Source of the DNA: CAVOKN01 sp963696505
Lineage (GTDB): Bacteria; Pseudomonadota; Gammaproteobacteria; Burkholderiales; Rhodocyclaceae
Assembly: GCA_963696505.1 (NCBI GenBank)
Contig: CAVOKN010000029.1
Location: 1 to 64,000 of the forward strand
Length of the DNA stretch: 64,000 bases
Reading direction: 5' to 3'
Shown here: positions 7,109-15,550 of the stretch, piece after piece
How the letters are laid out: each line of letters opens with the position of its first letter
Numbering within the stretch: the first letter of the stretch is position 1
The notes under the pieces: generated by a model
Told to the model about the DNA's origin: nothing
Databases searched by the model: none
What the model saw: the letters and a program-made list of their open reading frames with translations, nothing else
Translations under genes and position numbers: made by a program

Positions 7109-9032
7109 GGGCCAGCAAGAAGCCCATCGTCATCGGTCTGTTCGTGCCTCTGGTACTGCCGGTCGGTACAGCGCAGGCGGCAGACACCGCAAAGCAGCTC
7201 GACACGATCGTCGTCACAGCTTCGGGCCGTGAACAGCCGATCCAGGACGTCCAGGCCAGCGTCGAGGTGATCAAGCAGGAGCAGATCCTGCGCTTCCCCG
7301 GTTCCAGCGTCACCGAAGTGCTGCGCCAGGCGGCCGGCGTGGATGCGCGCTCCTCAGGCGCCAACAGCTCCGTGTCGATACGCGGTTTCCTGCCCAACGC
7401 GACGCTGATCCTGTACGACGGGCTGCGCCGCACCGACAAGTACGGCGTCAGCAATCTCAACAATTTCCCGCCCGAGGATGTGGAGCGCATCGAGATCATC
7501 CGTGGCCCGATGTCGGCGCTCTACGGCGCCGACGCCGCCGGCGGGGTGATCAACGTCATCACCAAGCGCCCCGATCGCAATGCCCCATCGACGGTGCGTG
7601 GGCTCGCCGGGATCGCCACGACGGGTCAGCGCGACACATTCATCGGCGGCGCGTCCCTCAATTTCGGCACCGGGCCGATCGACCATCGCATCGGCGTCGA
7701 TCTGCGCAAGCAGGAGCAGCTGAAGTACGACGAGTCCTCACTCAACGCCGACCTGAGCGGCGTGGACCATACCGCACTCACCTACAGCGGCGCCTTCAAT
7801 CCGGCGTCCGGCCATGCCTTGCGCTGGACGTTAGAGTCCCAGCGCCAGGACGACGAGGCGGACAGCTCCTTCCTTCGGACCACGCCGCGGCCACCAAGGG
7901 TGGTGCCATTCCAGCGCTACGAGGACGAGGACCGATACTTCGGTTCAATCGCCTACGTCGGTGCCATCGGCCCCGGCACGCTGGACGTAAAGCTCGCCTA
8001 CGGCGAAACCGACGCCGAAACCAATCGCAGCTTTCCGGTAACGCCCAAGGAAACCACCGACTACCGGAAGACGCAGACGAGCGCGATCTATCACCTCGAT
8101 CTCGGAGCCCATGCCGCGAGCATCGGTGGCGGCTGGGAGCAGGACAAGGTCGATGTCAGCGTCAATAGCGTCGCCGCGGACAGGGACAATCTCTTCCTGC
8201 TGGCTCAGGACCAGTGGCGCATCACTCCGAACTGGAACCTCCTGGCCGGCGTGCGCTACGACGACTTCAGCGACTTCGGCAGCACCGTCAACCCGCGAGC
8301 GTCACTTTCATGGGATCTGGCGCCGGTGTCGCTGCGCGTTGGCTATGGAACCGCCTTCCGGGCACCGACGGTTCTCGAGCAGTACTCGCGCTTCACGCGC
8401 CAGCGCTTCATCATCCTGGGAAATCCCAATCTCCAGCCCGAGGAATCCAGCACCTGGGAGGCTGCCGCACTGCTGGCGCTGCCCCGGGGACAACTGGAAG
8501 CCGGCGTGTACCGTTCCGAAGTCACGGATCTGATCGAAACCGTTCAGCCCGGAACGACGATCAACGGACTGATCGTTTCCCGGTACCAGAACCGCAGCAA
8601 GGCAACGCTGCAGGGCGTCGAACTGATCGGGAAGCTATGAGCTGATGCCCGGCCTTATCCTGCGCGGCAGCTTCGACTACCTCGATGCGCGCGACGGGAC
8701 CACCGACGAGCGACTCACAGGCCGTGCGATCCGAAACTTCAAGGCGGCGGTCAATTACTTCTCCGGCCCCTGGGCTTTCGAAGTACGCGGGCGGATTCAT
8801 GCGCGACCTGTGGGCGGCGGACGCCGCCATCCGCGGTGCTGCCCCCTACTTCTCCAACTACACCGTCGCCGACCTGCGGGTCGATTTCGCAGCAACGCCC
8901 GCCCTGACCGCGTTCGCCGGCATCGACAACCTCTTCGACCAGCAAACGCCGGCCAACTTCGCCAGTTTCAATCGCGTGGAAGATCCGGGCAAACGCTTCT
9001 TCTACATTGGGGCACGCTATGCGTTCAAGTGA
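7105..9032 (+). pseudogene. TonB-dependent outer-membrane receptor 1, two frameshifts
   Basis: About 640 residues if repaired. It has a signal peptide (to GTAQA), TonB box LDTIVVTA, and plug domain with SVSIRGFLPNATLILYDG and VERIEIIRGPMSALYGADA, followed by a BtuB/FepA-like barrel with TonB-receptor motifs such as FRAPTVLEQYSRFTRQRF and a C-terminal strand ending GARYAFK. The frame stops at 8640, resumes in a second frame (MPGLILRGSFDYLDARD, from about 8645) and changes again near 8775 to the frame ending at 9032. Substrate unknown; neighbours suggest copper or a copper complex. ATG 7105 has AAGGAG nine bases upstream. Its leader carries operators, the 77-nt element and a possible upstream ORF. 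Confidence 0.8.
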
Positions 9033-9078
9033 TGTCGGGGCCGCTTTGCCGGTCCACCCGCCGCTGCATGTGCGAGCG

Positions 9079-9930
9079 ATGAGAGCCGTCGCCATCGCAG
9101 CGTGGCTGGCGCTTGCCGCGCCGGCCACGGCCCAGCACGACCATGGCGCAGGCGCATCAGTCGCGACGCCGCCCGCCGCATGGACGCAGCATCCACTGCT
9201 CACGGGCAAAGTCGAGCGCGGCGCGCGGGGCAGCGTCCAGATCACAGCGAGCGGGATGACGGCGCAGAGCGTTACCGTCTTCGCTTCCGGCGGCCCGGCG
9301 GATCGCCGCAAGCTCGACTATCCGATCGGACCGCAGGGCGCGAAGATCGAGTCCGCTGCGCCGCGTGCCGGGAACTACCACTGGCTCGTCGCCCGCGAGG
9401 AAACGCCCGAGGGCGTGCGCGTAGCCTCGACCGCCTGGTACTTCCCCAATCCCGGCGATTCGCCCCGGCACATGCTCGATACTCCCAAGCACGAGTTGGA
9501 GATCGTTCCCGTACCCCTGCCGCGCGAGCACCGCAGCTACCGCGAATCCGAGAAGTGGCGCTTCCTGGTGCGCTTCCGCGACCAGCCGCTGGCCGGCCAG
9601 CGCCTCACCCTGGAAACCGAACACGGCACGCGCACCAGCGTCGCGACCGATGCCGATGGTCTGGCCACGGTGGTTTTTCCGCGCGACTACAAGCCCGAGG
9701 CCGGCGCGCACGCGCACGACCACGATGCCCCGCGCGGCGCACGCTTCGTCCTGAGCGCTGAAAAGACCGACGCGGGCCGGCGCTATCAGACCGCGTTCAA
9801 TTACAGCTACGGCGAGGATCCGGAGCGCAGCCGCAGCCTCGCCTGGGGTGTGGCCTTCGGCGTCCTCGGCATGGTGGCTGCCACCCCGCTGCTGCGGCGG
9901 CGCAAACAGGGAGCGAAGGACCATGCTTAA
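9079..9930 (+). CDS. DUF4198-like periplasmic metal-binding protein, membrane anchored
   Basis: A 283-residue exported protein of the DUF4198 (NikM/GH25-like) type, often found beside metal TonB receptors. The signal peptide AVAIAAWLALAAPATAQ is followed at once by HDHG. Near residue 215 comes a second histidine cluster, AHAHDHDAPRG, and the C terminus has one transmembrane helix (WGVAFGVLGMVAATPLL) with a basic tail facing the cytoplasm. The ATG at 9079 places the signal peptide at the N terminus; starts at 9007 or 9019 would overlap the receptor end and give an unusually long leader. The gene sits directly after receptor 1 and ends inside the ATG of the next gene, indicating one operon. I infer a periplasmic metal relay role. 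Confidence 0.65.
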   Translation: MRAVAIAAWLALAAPATAQHDHGAGASVATPPAAWTQHPLLTGKVERGARGSVQITASGMTAQSVTVFASGGPADRRKLDYPIGPQGAKIESAAPRAGNYHWLVAREETPEGVRVASTAWYFPNPGDSPRHMLDTPKHELEIVPVPLPREHRSYRESEKWRFLVRFRDQPLAGQRLTLETEHGTRTSVATDADGLATVVFPRDYKPEAGAHAHDHDAPRGARFVLSAEKTDAGRRYQTAFNYSYGEDPERSRSLAWGVAFGVLGMVAATPLLRRRKQGAKDHA

Positions 9931-10993
9931 GCGCCTCTTCCCCACGCTGTCGCGCTTCCGTTTCGCCGTTCAGGTGGTCATGCTGTTCCTCACCGTCTAT
10001 GGCAGCGTCATCGTCGGCAACTACTTCGCCGACAAGATCTCGACGGCGCTGCCGGCGCTGTCCTGCGCCTACGACGAAGCGAACGGCGGCTATTGCGTGC
10101 TGGTGCCCACCCAGCACCAGGTTTCCCATCGCATCGGGCGGGCCATGGTCCAGGCACAGCAACTGACCTTCACGATGGTCCTGCCCCTGCTGATGACCTT
10201 CCTCACCTTCTTCGCCTTCTTCTTCTTCGCCGGCAAGGCGTTCTGCGGCTGGGTCTGCCCCCTGGGCACGCTGCAGGAATGGATAGGAAAGGTGGGCAGG
10301 CGATTCAACATCGGTGTGCGCCGCGTCGCCGAGGACGACCTGGGTAATGTCAAGCGGGTACGGCCGGTGAAGTGGCTGCTGCTGCTCGGTCTGGTCTTTC
10401 TATTGCCCCTGCTTACCGGGCTGGGGGTGGCGCCCCACTCCCTGGGCAACCCCTTCTGCGACGTGTGTCCCTCCCGAATCGCGACCACCCTGCTCACCGG
10501 AAACACCGACGAGCTGGCCCTGCGGCTGGGCGATGGCTGGCATTTCGGGCTGGGCGCCATCGCCAACGTCCTGATCGGCTTCACCCTCGTCGGCGCGCTG
10601 GCGCTGCGGCTGCCGTTTTGCAGGATCTGCCCGCTTCTCGCCTTCAACGCGGCGTTCCGGCGGCTGTCGCCGATGCGGTTGTCCAAGCCCTCGCGCGCGC
10701 ACTGCGGCAGTTGCAGCATCTGCACCGAGTCCTGCCCCATGGACATCCCGGAAATCTCCAAGGAGGAAGGGCGCAAGGCCTACAACGAGGACTGCACGCT
10801 GTGCGGACGCTGCGCGGAATACTGCCCCCAGGACGGCGTCATCAAACTGAAGTGGGGTCCGCTCTCCCTGTTCTCTTCCAGCCGCGAGTACTACAAGGCC
10901 AGGGTGAAGCAGGAATTGCCCGACGGCACCGTCAAGCCGATCAAGTTCGTCAAGGGCGCCGCGCGTCCGGCAGCGGACTCGGCCGATGTTTGA
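9923..10993 (+). CDS. CcoG/NapH-like polyferredoxin membrane protein
   Basis: A 356-residue inner-membrane iron-sulfur protein with about five helices. FCGWVCPLG (C108, C112), FCDVCP (C179, C182) and FCRICP (C233, C236) sit at the membrane face. Two classical 4Fe-4S motifs follow: CGSCSICTESCP (C261, C264, C267, C271) and CTLCGRCAEYCP (C291, C294, C297, C301). The family includes NapH, the NosR C-terminal domain and CcoG/RdxA; CcoG reduces Cu(II) to Cu(I) before copper insertion into oxidases. I infer electron delivery for metal reduction in this copper locus. ATG 9923 has AAGGA just upstream and overlaps the previous gene by 8 bases; the next gene overlaps by 8 as well. Confidence 0.75.
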   Translation: MLKRLFPTLSRFRFAVQVVMLFLTVYGSVIVGNYFADKISTALPALSCAYDEANGGYCVLVPTQHQVSHRIGRAMVQAQQLTFTMVLPLLMTFLTFFAFFFFAGKAFCGWVCPLGTLQEWIGKVGRRFNIGVRRVAEDDLGNVKRVRPVKWLLLLGLVFLLPLLTGLGVAPHSLGNPFCDVCPSRIATTLLTGNTDELALRLGDGWHFGLGAIANVLIGFTLVGALALRLPFCRICPLLAFNAAFRRLSPMRLSKPSRAHCGSCSICTESCPMDIPEISKEEGRKAYNEDCTLCGRCAEYCPQDGVIKLKWGPLSLFSSSREYYKARVKQELPDGTVKPIKFVKGAARPAADSADV

Positions 10994-11675
10994 AGAACTC
11001 GCCGCCGGCCGGGTGAGCCTGGCCACGGTGTGGCTGCTCGGCGTCTCCATGGGACTGACTGCCTGCACCGTCACCTGCCTGCCCTTCATGGGCACCTGGG
11101 CGCTCGGGCGCGCCAGCGGCAGGCGCGAGGCCCTGCTGCACACCGGCGTCTTCCTCGCGGGGCGTGTGGCCACCTACACCCTGCTTGCGGCGATCGCCGG
11201 CGCCGCCGGACTCGGGCTGGCCAAGGCCCTGGGCAGCACCTGGGGCAACGTGGCCATCGGCGGCGCGAGTGTGCTCGCCGGTCTCTGGATGCTGACTTCT
11301 GCCTCCCGCAGGCGCTGCGGCCCCGCCGCAATGCCGGCACCAGGCCAGGCCTTCCCGGTGAAGATCCACCGCCGCCGCTCAGACAGCCTGCCGCCCCTGT
11401 TCCTTGGCGCCGCGCTCTCCCTCACGCCCTGCGCGCCGCTCGCGTCCTTGCTTGCACTGGCCGCCCATGCTGGCAGCGCAGCCCAGGGCGCTGGCTACGG
11501 CCTGGCCTTCGGACTCGGCGCGGCCATGACCCCGATTCTGGTGCTGGTGCCCCTGGCCGGGCGGGTCGGCCGGGAACTGCGCTCCGAGCGGCCGTGGCTC
11601 ACGCGCTGGCTGCTCTGGGGTGCCGCCGCCGTGCTGATCGGGCTCGGCCTGCGGCGTCTGTTCCTCGCCCTCTGA
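10986..11675 (+). CDS. TauE/SafE (DsbD-like) membrane protein 2
   Basis: A 229-residue membrane protein with six predicted helices. TACTVTCLPFMG near residue 27 and LTPCAPLASLLAL near 140 are the paired-cysteine helices of the DsbD/CcdA-like TauE/SafE family. It is the distal gene of the operon receptor 1 - DUF4198 - CcoG-like protein, starting inside the end of the iron-sulfur gene. Because DsbD-type helices pass reducing equivalents across the membrane and the previous gene is an electron carrier, an electron-transfer or cuproprotein-assembly role is plausible; metal or sulfur-anion transport is the alternative. Arg-rich loop HRRRSD around residue 125. Confidence 0.7.
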   Translation: MFEELAAGRVSLATVWLLGVSMGLTACTVTCLPFMGTWALGRASGRREALLHTGVFLAGRVATYTLLAAIAGAAGLGLAKALGSTWGNVAIGGASVLAGLWMLTSASRRRCGPAAMPAPGQAFPVKIHRRRSDSLPPLFLGAALSLTPCAPLASLLALAAHAGSAAQGAGYGLAFGLGAAMTPILVLVPLAGRVGRELRSERPWLTRWLLWGAAAVLIGLGLRRLFLAL

Positions 11676-11856
11676 TGGCATGGACGCCGTGCCGCGACCC
11701 ACGGGCTCTGCGCCTTCCAAATGGGCAACGCGTTCGGATTGCCGTGCAAGCCCGCATTGGATCCTGCTCGACATGCTGCAGCATCCCGGACGGATCGGCC
11801 GAGCCATGTCCGATCGCGCCATGACCCGAACATCGGCGGATGCAGGGACAGGCGAC

Positions 11857-12273
11857 TCACTGCGCGAACGGATTGGCGATGCGCAGCCCCGCGATGCGCT
11901 GACCGGCCTGCATGTCCTCCGACAGCAGCACGGTACAGCCGGCGTCGAGCGCTGCGCGCACGATCAGTGCATCCCAGAACGAGATGGCGTGCAGGCGGTG
12001 CAGGTCGATGCCCGACAGCACGAGTTCCACGCTGACCTGCACCGTGTCCAGCCTCGCAAACAGTTCGACCTTGCGACGCGCCAGTGCGGCATCCACGCCG
12101 AGCTTGCGTGTTGCGGCGGCGAAATACTCCTGCAGGACCTGGGTCGATACGACGCCGCTGCGCTGAGCGAACGCGCGATCGACCAAGTCGAGTGCTACGC
12201 GTTGCTTGTCCGGATTCGCGTGGTCGTCGGTGTAGATCAGGATGTTGGTGTCGAGGAAGCTACGTTCGCTCAT
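11857..12273 (-). CDS. PIN-domain toxin (VapC-like)
   Basis: A 138-residue PIN-domain ribonuclease. The N-terminal FLDTNILIY carries the first catalytic Asp; E near residue 50 (QVLQEYF) and the D of SFWDALIV near 105 complete the acidic site, and LLSEDMQ near 125 is the last conserved block. The start at 12273 is set by the PIN motif and by the 14-base overlap with the antitoxin gene upstream. VapC proteins cleave tRNA or rRNA when the antitoxin is lost. The pair is inserted between the iron-sulfur operon and sco, on the opposite strand. Confidence 0.8.
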   Translation of the reverse strand: MSERSFLDTNILIYTDDHANPDKQRVALDLVDRAFAQRSGVVSTQVLQEYFAAATRKLGVDAALARRKVELFARLDTVQVSVELVLSGIDLHRLHAISFWDALIVRAALDAGCTVLLSEDMQAGQRIAGLRIANPFAQ

Positions 12274-12487
12274 GCAGGGCCTCGCGGTCGAAGCGCCAGC
12301 CGCGCGAATCGCCACTGGACTGCATCGACAGGCGTCGAAGTTCCGCCACCGTTCCCGCGGCGTCGTCCTGGCCGGCAAGCTGTTCCATGTAGTCGCGCAC
12401 GAGCTGGTTCAGGCTCGTGCCCATGGCCTGGGCGACTTTGCGCGCCCGCTCGGCTGTCTTTTCGTCAACCGACAGGGTGATGTTCAT
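12260..12487 (-). CDS. Antitoxin of the PIN-domain pair (VapB-like)
   Basis: A 75-residue protein. The N-terminal MNITLSVDEKTAERARKVA and SLNQLVRDYM form a ribbon-helix-helix DNA-binding fold, and the C-terminal half is a flexible toxin-binding tail ending in DREALHERT. GAGGT precedes the ATG at 12487. It overlaps the toxin gene by 14 bases, the usual coupled order antitoxin then toxin. It is expected to repress its own promoter, which lies in the 136-base gap facing sco. Confidence 0.75.
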   Translation of the reverse strand: MNITLSVDEKTAERARKVAQAMGTSLNQLVRDYMEQLAGQDDAAGTVAELRRLSMQSSGDSRGWRFDREALHERT

Positions 12488-12623
12488 GAGTACCTCGTCT
12501 TTGCAGTCTAGATTCACACATAGTACGTGCGCACACAGAGGGTGGCAAGCGTTTGCGCAAGCTGCGGAAGGCCTGGGGCTGCCGCTTGCCCGCTCCTCTG
12601 TCGCCCTTCGCCTCGGACTGTTC

Positions 12624-13200
12624 ATGCTTGGGCTGCTCTCGGCCTTGGCTCAGCCTGGGGCCTACGCCCATGGAGGCAAGCAGCCACGCCCACGCGAGCA
12701 AACCGGTGAAGGCCAAGGGCGGGGACTTCACCCTGGTTTCGGCAGCCGGACCGGTGTCGCTGCGGGACTTCCGCGGCAAGGTGGTGGCCCTCTATTTCGG
12801 ATACTCCTCGTGTGCCGACCTGTGCCCGATGTCACTGGCGCCGCTGGCGGATGCCCTGGCCAAACTCACCCCGGAGGACGCAGCGCAGGTCCAGGCCCTT
12901 TTCGTCACGGTGGATCCGACACGCGACGATGCGGCGCGCCTTGCGGCCTATGCGAGCGGGTTTGATCCGCGCCTGATCGGACTTACCGGTGATCCCAAGC
13001 GCTTGAGAGCCGCCGCGCGCGCCTACGGCATCGATCCGGTCAAGGGAAAGACGAATGCGGCCGGCGGATACGATTTCGACCACGCCTCCGTGATTCACAT
13101 CATCGGCCGCGACGGGAGACTGCGCCGCACGCTGGAACACGGTGCGCCGCCCGTTCGCATCGCCGCAGAAATGCGACGGGAATTGGTGGCTGCACGATGA
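12624..13200 (+). pseudogene. Sco1/SenC-family copper chaperone, frameshift after the signal peptide
   Basis: A thioredoxin-fold Sco protein that delivers copper to cytochrome oxidase CuA or another copper enzyme. The copper ligands are visible: SSCADLCP (CxxxC) and the distal histidine in FDHASVIHIIG. The signal peptide MLGLLSALAQPGAYAHGGK is in a different frame (from ATG 12624) than the mature part, which begins SSHAHASKPVKAKGGDFTL near 12680, so one base is missing around 12675-12682. An ATG at 12670 could start the mature frame but would leave the protein unexported. HAHA in the linker may add metal ligands. Divergent from the vapBC-like pair. Confidence 0.75.
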
Positions 13201-13425
13201 ACTCGGCCGCTACCACTCGGCCCACCTGACCGTGGCCGTCCCGAAGGTCATGGACGCCGAGGTGAGCGGCGTCTTCCCGACCGACGACTTGGCCCTGGCC
13301 CTGCAGACCATCCGCCACCCTGCCGATCCGCCTGTCCCAAACCGGTGAACATCCCTGGCGAATCGATCCGCGCTGACCGGCGTGCGGCGCGCGTTCGTGT
13401 GCCGGCCGGCGCCGGCACACCGGCA

Positions 13426-14583
13426 TCAGGTCGCCACGTCACGCCACGCGGTGAGGTAGCACTCGTCCCGCTCGTGGCTCTCGGCACCTCCGTAGATCAG
13501 CACCGGTTTCAGGGTCGGCTCGTCGCCGGCGAACCTGCGCCACTTGCGCAACCCCTCCAGCCAGTCCGCGGCGAAGGTCGAGCCGGCCTTGATTTCGACA
13601 GGCTGCAGGCCGGCCGGGGTTTCGAACAGCAGGTCGATCTCGTGTCCCGTGCTGTCGCGCCAGAAGAAGACGTCGGCCGGCTGGCCGGCATTGAAGCGCC
13701 ACTTCACCGTCTCGGCTACCGCCCAGGTCTCGAACAGGGCGCCGCGGGCCGCATGCGTGGCCAGGGATGCTTCGTCGCGAACGCCCAATAGCCAGGCCAT
13801 CAGGCCGACATCCAGGAAATACAGCTTGGGCGTCTTGACCAGGCGCTTGCCGAAGTTCCGGAAATAAGGCGGCAAGCGGGTAACGAGGTAGCTGGCCTCC
13901 AGCACCGAAAGCCATTCGCGCGCCGTGACCGCCGAAATGCCACAATCCGCTCCCAAAGAAGCGAGATTCAGCAACTGCCCGGATCGCGCCGCGCACATGC
14001 GCACGAAACGCTGAAACTGCGACAGGTCGCGCACCGCAACGAGTTGCCGGACATCGCGTTCGAGGTAGGTCGCCACGTAGTTGGCGAACCAGTCGGCCGC
14101 CTCCAGTTCGCGCTGGTAGAGCGCCGGATAGCCGCCGGTCAGCAACAGGCGGTCGAGGGTCGGCGGGACGCATTCTCCCGCCCGCATCTCCCGTAGCGAT
14201 AGGGGCAGCAGTTCCACCCGCCCGACCCGGCCGGCCAGCGACTGGCTCATGCCAGCGACCAGGTCGAATTGCGCCGAGCCGGTGAGGACGAAGCGGCCCA
14301 TGACCGGCTGCGCGTCGACGATGCCCTGCAGCCACGACAGCAAGGCCGGGCAGCGCTGCACCTCGTCCAGGATGGCGCCCTCGGGAAATCGGGCCAGGAA
14401 GCGCTTGGGGTCTTGCTGCGCGAACTCGCGCTCGTCCGGGTTCTCCAGCGAGACGTAAGGCTTGTCCGGAAAGGCGGCGCGAGCCAGCGTGGTCTTGCCG
14501 GACTGGCGCGGTCCGGTGATCGCCAGTACTGGAAAACCCCGCGCCAGCCGTTCCAGTGTGGTGCCTGCCTGTCGTGGAATCAT
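13426..14583 (-). CDS. AAA ATPase with DUF4143 domain
   Basis: A 385-residue protein. The N-terminal AAA_14 ATPase has Walker A GPRQSGKTT at residues 24-32 and Walker B GAILDEVQR near 70; the sensor-like FVLTGSAQFDL follows at about 98. The C-terminal DUF4143 part (ETWAVAETVKWRF, HEIDLLFETP, PVEIKAGST) resembles a restriction-endonuclease fold. These proteins are widespread, scattered and often horizontally moved; a defence or toxin-type role is suspected but unproven. It stands alone, on the opposite strand to its copper-related neighbours, and is intact although genes around it are broken. Confidence 0.8.
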   Translation of the reverse strand: MIPRQAGTTLERLARGFPVLAITGPRQSGKTTLARAAFPDKPYVSLENPDEREFAQQDPKRFLARFPEGAILDEVQRCPALLSWLQGIVDAQPVMGRFVLTGSAQFDLVAGMSQSLAGRVGRVELLPLSLREMRAGECVPPTLDRLLLTGGYPALYQRELEAADWFANYVATYLERDVRQLVAVRDLSQFQRFVRMCAARSGQLLNLASLGADCGISAVTAREWLSVLEASYLVTRLPPYFRNFGKRLVKTPKLYFLDVGLMAWLLGVRDEASLATHAARGALFETWAVAETVKWRFNAGQPADVFFWRDSTGHEIDLLFETPAGLQPVEIKAGSTFAADWLEGLRKWRRFAGDEPTLKPVLIYGGAESHERDECYLTAWRDVAT

Positions 14584-14775
14584 GCGAGCCTCGTTCTTGC
14601 AGATAGAAAGTAGCGGTTTCGATCTGCAATACTAGCCGCAGGCTCCGCCAAGCAGCAAGGAGCGTCCGCGTCGTCATGCGCCGGCCGTGGACGATTCCTT
14701 TGCGGAATTGGCAGTTTCTCGCCGGCCGCCCGGTCTCAAAGAGGAAGCCAACATCACCTCCGGAGGCCGAACCTC

Positions 14776-15170
14776 ATGTACTTGTTCAACAAGCCCGTCG
14801 CCGCCGTCTGCCTCGCGGTCGCATCCGCCTGCGCCCAGGCGCAACAAGCCACATACGACTTCGATATCCCGGCCCAGCCGCTGGGCGAGGTGCTCGATGC
14901 CCTGGCCAGGAAGACCGGCCTGCAGCCTTTCTTCGCCGAAAATACCGCCAAGGGCGCGCAGAGCCCTTGCGTCAAGGGTAGATTCAGTCCGCGCGAGGCG
15001 CTCGACAAGGCTCTGGCGGGAACGGGGCTGACGTACCAGTTCACGGGACGACAAGGCGGCGGCGCCAATAGGAACTACCGGTTACCCGGATACGGTTCTT
15101 GCCGAAGTCGTGGTCACCGCCACCACTCGAACAGCCAATCCCTTATCGAAAGTCCCGGCAGGGCTGATCC
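14776..15170 (+). pseudogene. Remnant of a TonB-dependent siderophore-type receptor
   Basis: Only the N terminus survives. A signal peptide (AVCLAVASACAQAQ) leads into a secretin/TonB short N-terminal (STN) domain, YDFDIPAQPLGEVLDALARK through ALAGTGLTYQF, the module that signals to an anti-sigma factor in FecA/FpvA-type transducers. Near 15075-15100 the frame changes; the TonB box then reads TVLAEVVVTATTRTANPLSK in the second frame and similarity ends near 15170. Plug and barrel are missing. No FecI/FecR-type genes are nearby. It may be the scar of a receptor replaced or deleted before receptor 2. Confidence 0.7.
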
Positions 15171-15303
15171 CTTGCGCAGCCGGTGGCGCGCAGCGCCACC
15201 GGCATCCTCCGCCTCCCGGGCCGGACGTCCCGCCCGGTCAGGTCGCGCCCGCAAGGGGCGTTTCGTTTCTGCCCCTTTCCCCTGCAAGCCTTGCCGCCAT
15301 CAC

Positions 15304-15365
15304 TGCGACATAGCGTCGCATGCGGCTTCGTGTCGCACGTGTGCAGGCCGCGCGTCGCGTAGATT
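15304..15365 (+). promoter_or_regulatory. Receptor-2 promoter with tandem operators
   Basis: TGCGACA-TAG-CGTCGCA (15304-15320) and TGCGGCT-TCG-TGTCGCA (15321-15337) abut exactly as at receptor 1. The -10-like TAGATT (15360-15365) starts 31 bases from the centre of the second site. From the first operator base to the end of the 77-nt leader element, both promoters span the same 166 bases. Confidence 0.6.
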
Positions 15366-15392
15366 CCCACCGCCCTTTCGCGCGTGTCCCGT

Positions 15393-15469
15393 GGCTGGAC
15401 CGGCGCGCCGAAGCGGGCCGGAGGTGAACCGGGAGGAGGCTGGGTCGTTCGCTTGAGTCCTGCCGTCGC
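15393..15469 (+). ncRNA. Conserved 77-nt leader element, copy B
   Basis: Second copy of the element at 6721-6797, with 75 of 77 bases identical. The two differences (A for T in GGTGAACCGG; C for G in CTGCCGTCG) lie outside the proposed closing stem and the CCGGC/GCCGG hairpin. It begins about 21 bases after the predicted transcription start and ends 81 bases before the receptor ATG. Flanking sequence on both sides is much more diverged, which is what a constrained RNA would show. Confidence 0.5.
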
Positions 15470-15550
15470 AACCCGCGACCCGCGGCGTGCGGCTGAAGTA
15501 GGACGCTTCGGAACCACCCCACGAACAAAAACGGACACAGGAGGACCAGC

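Noticed and set aside
13142..13348. Small ORF after sco (sequence including YHSAHLTVAVPKVMDAEV)
   Set aside because: It overlaps the sco end, has no ribosome site and no family resemblance; it may be a scrap of a lost gene but cannot be supported.
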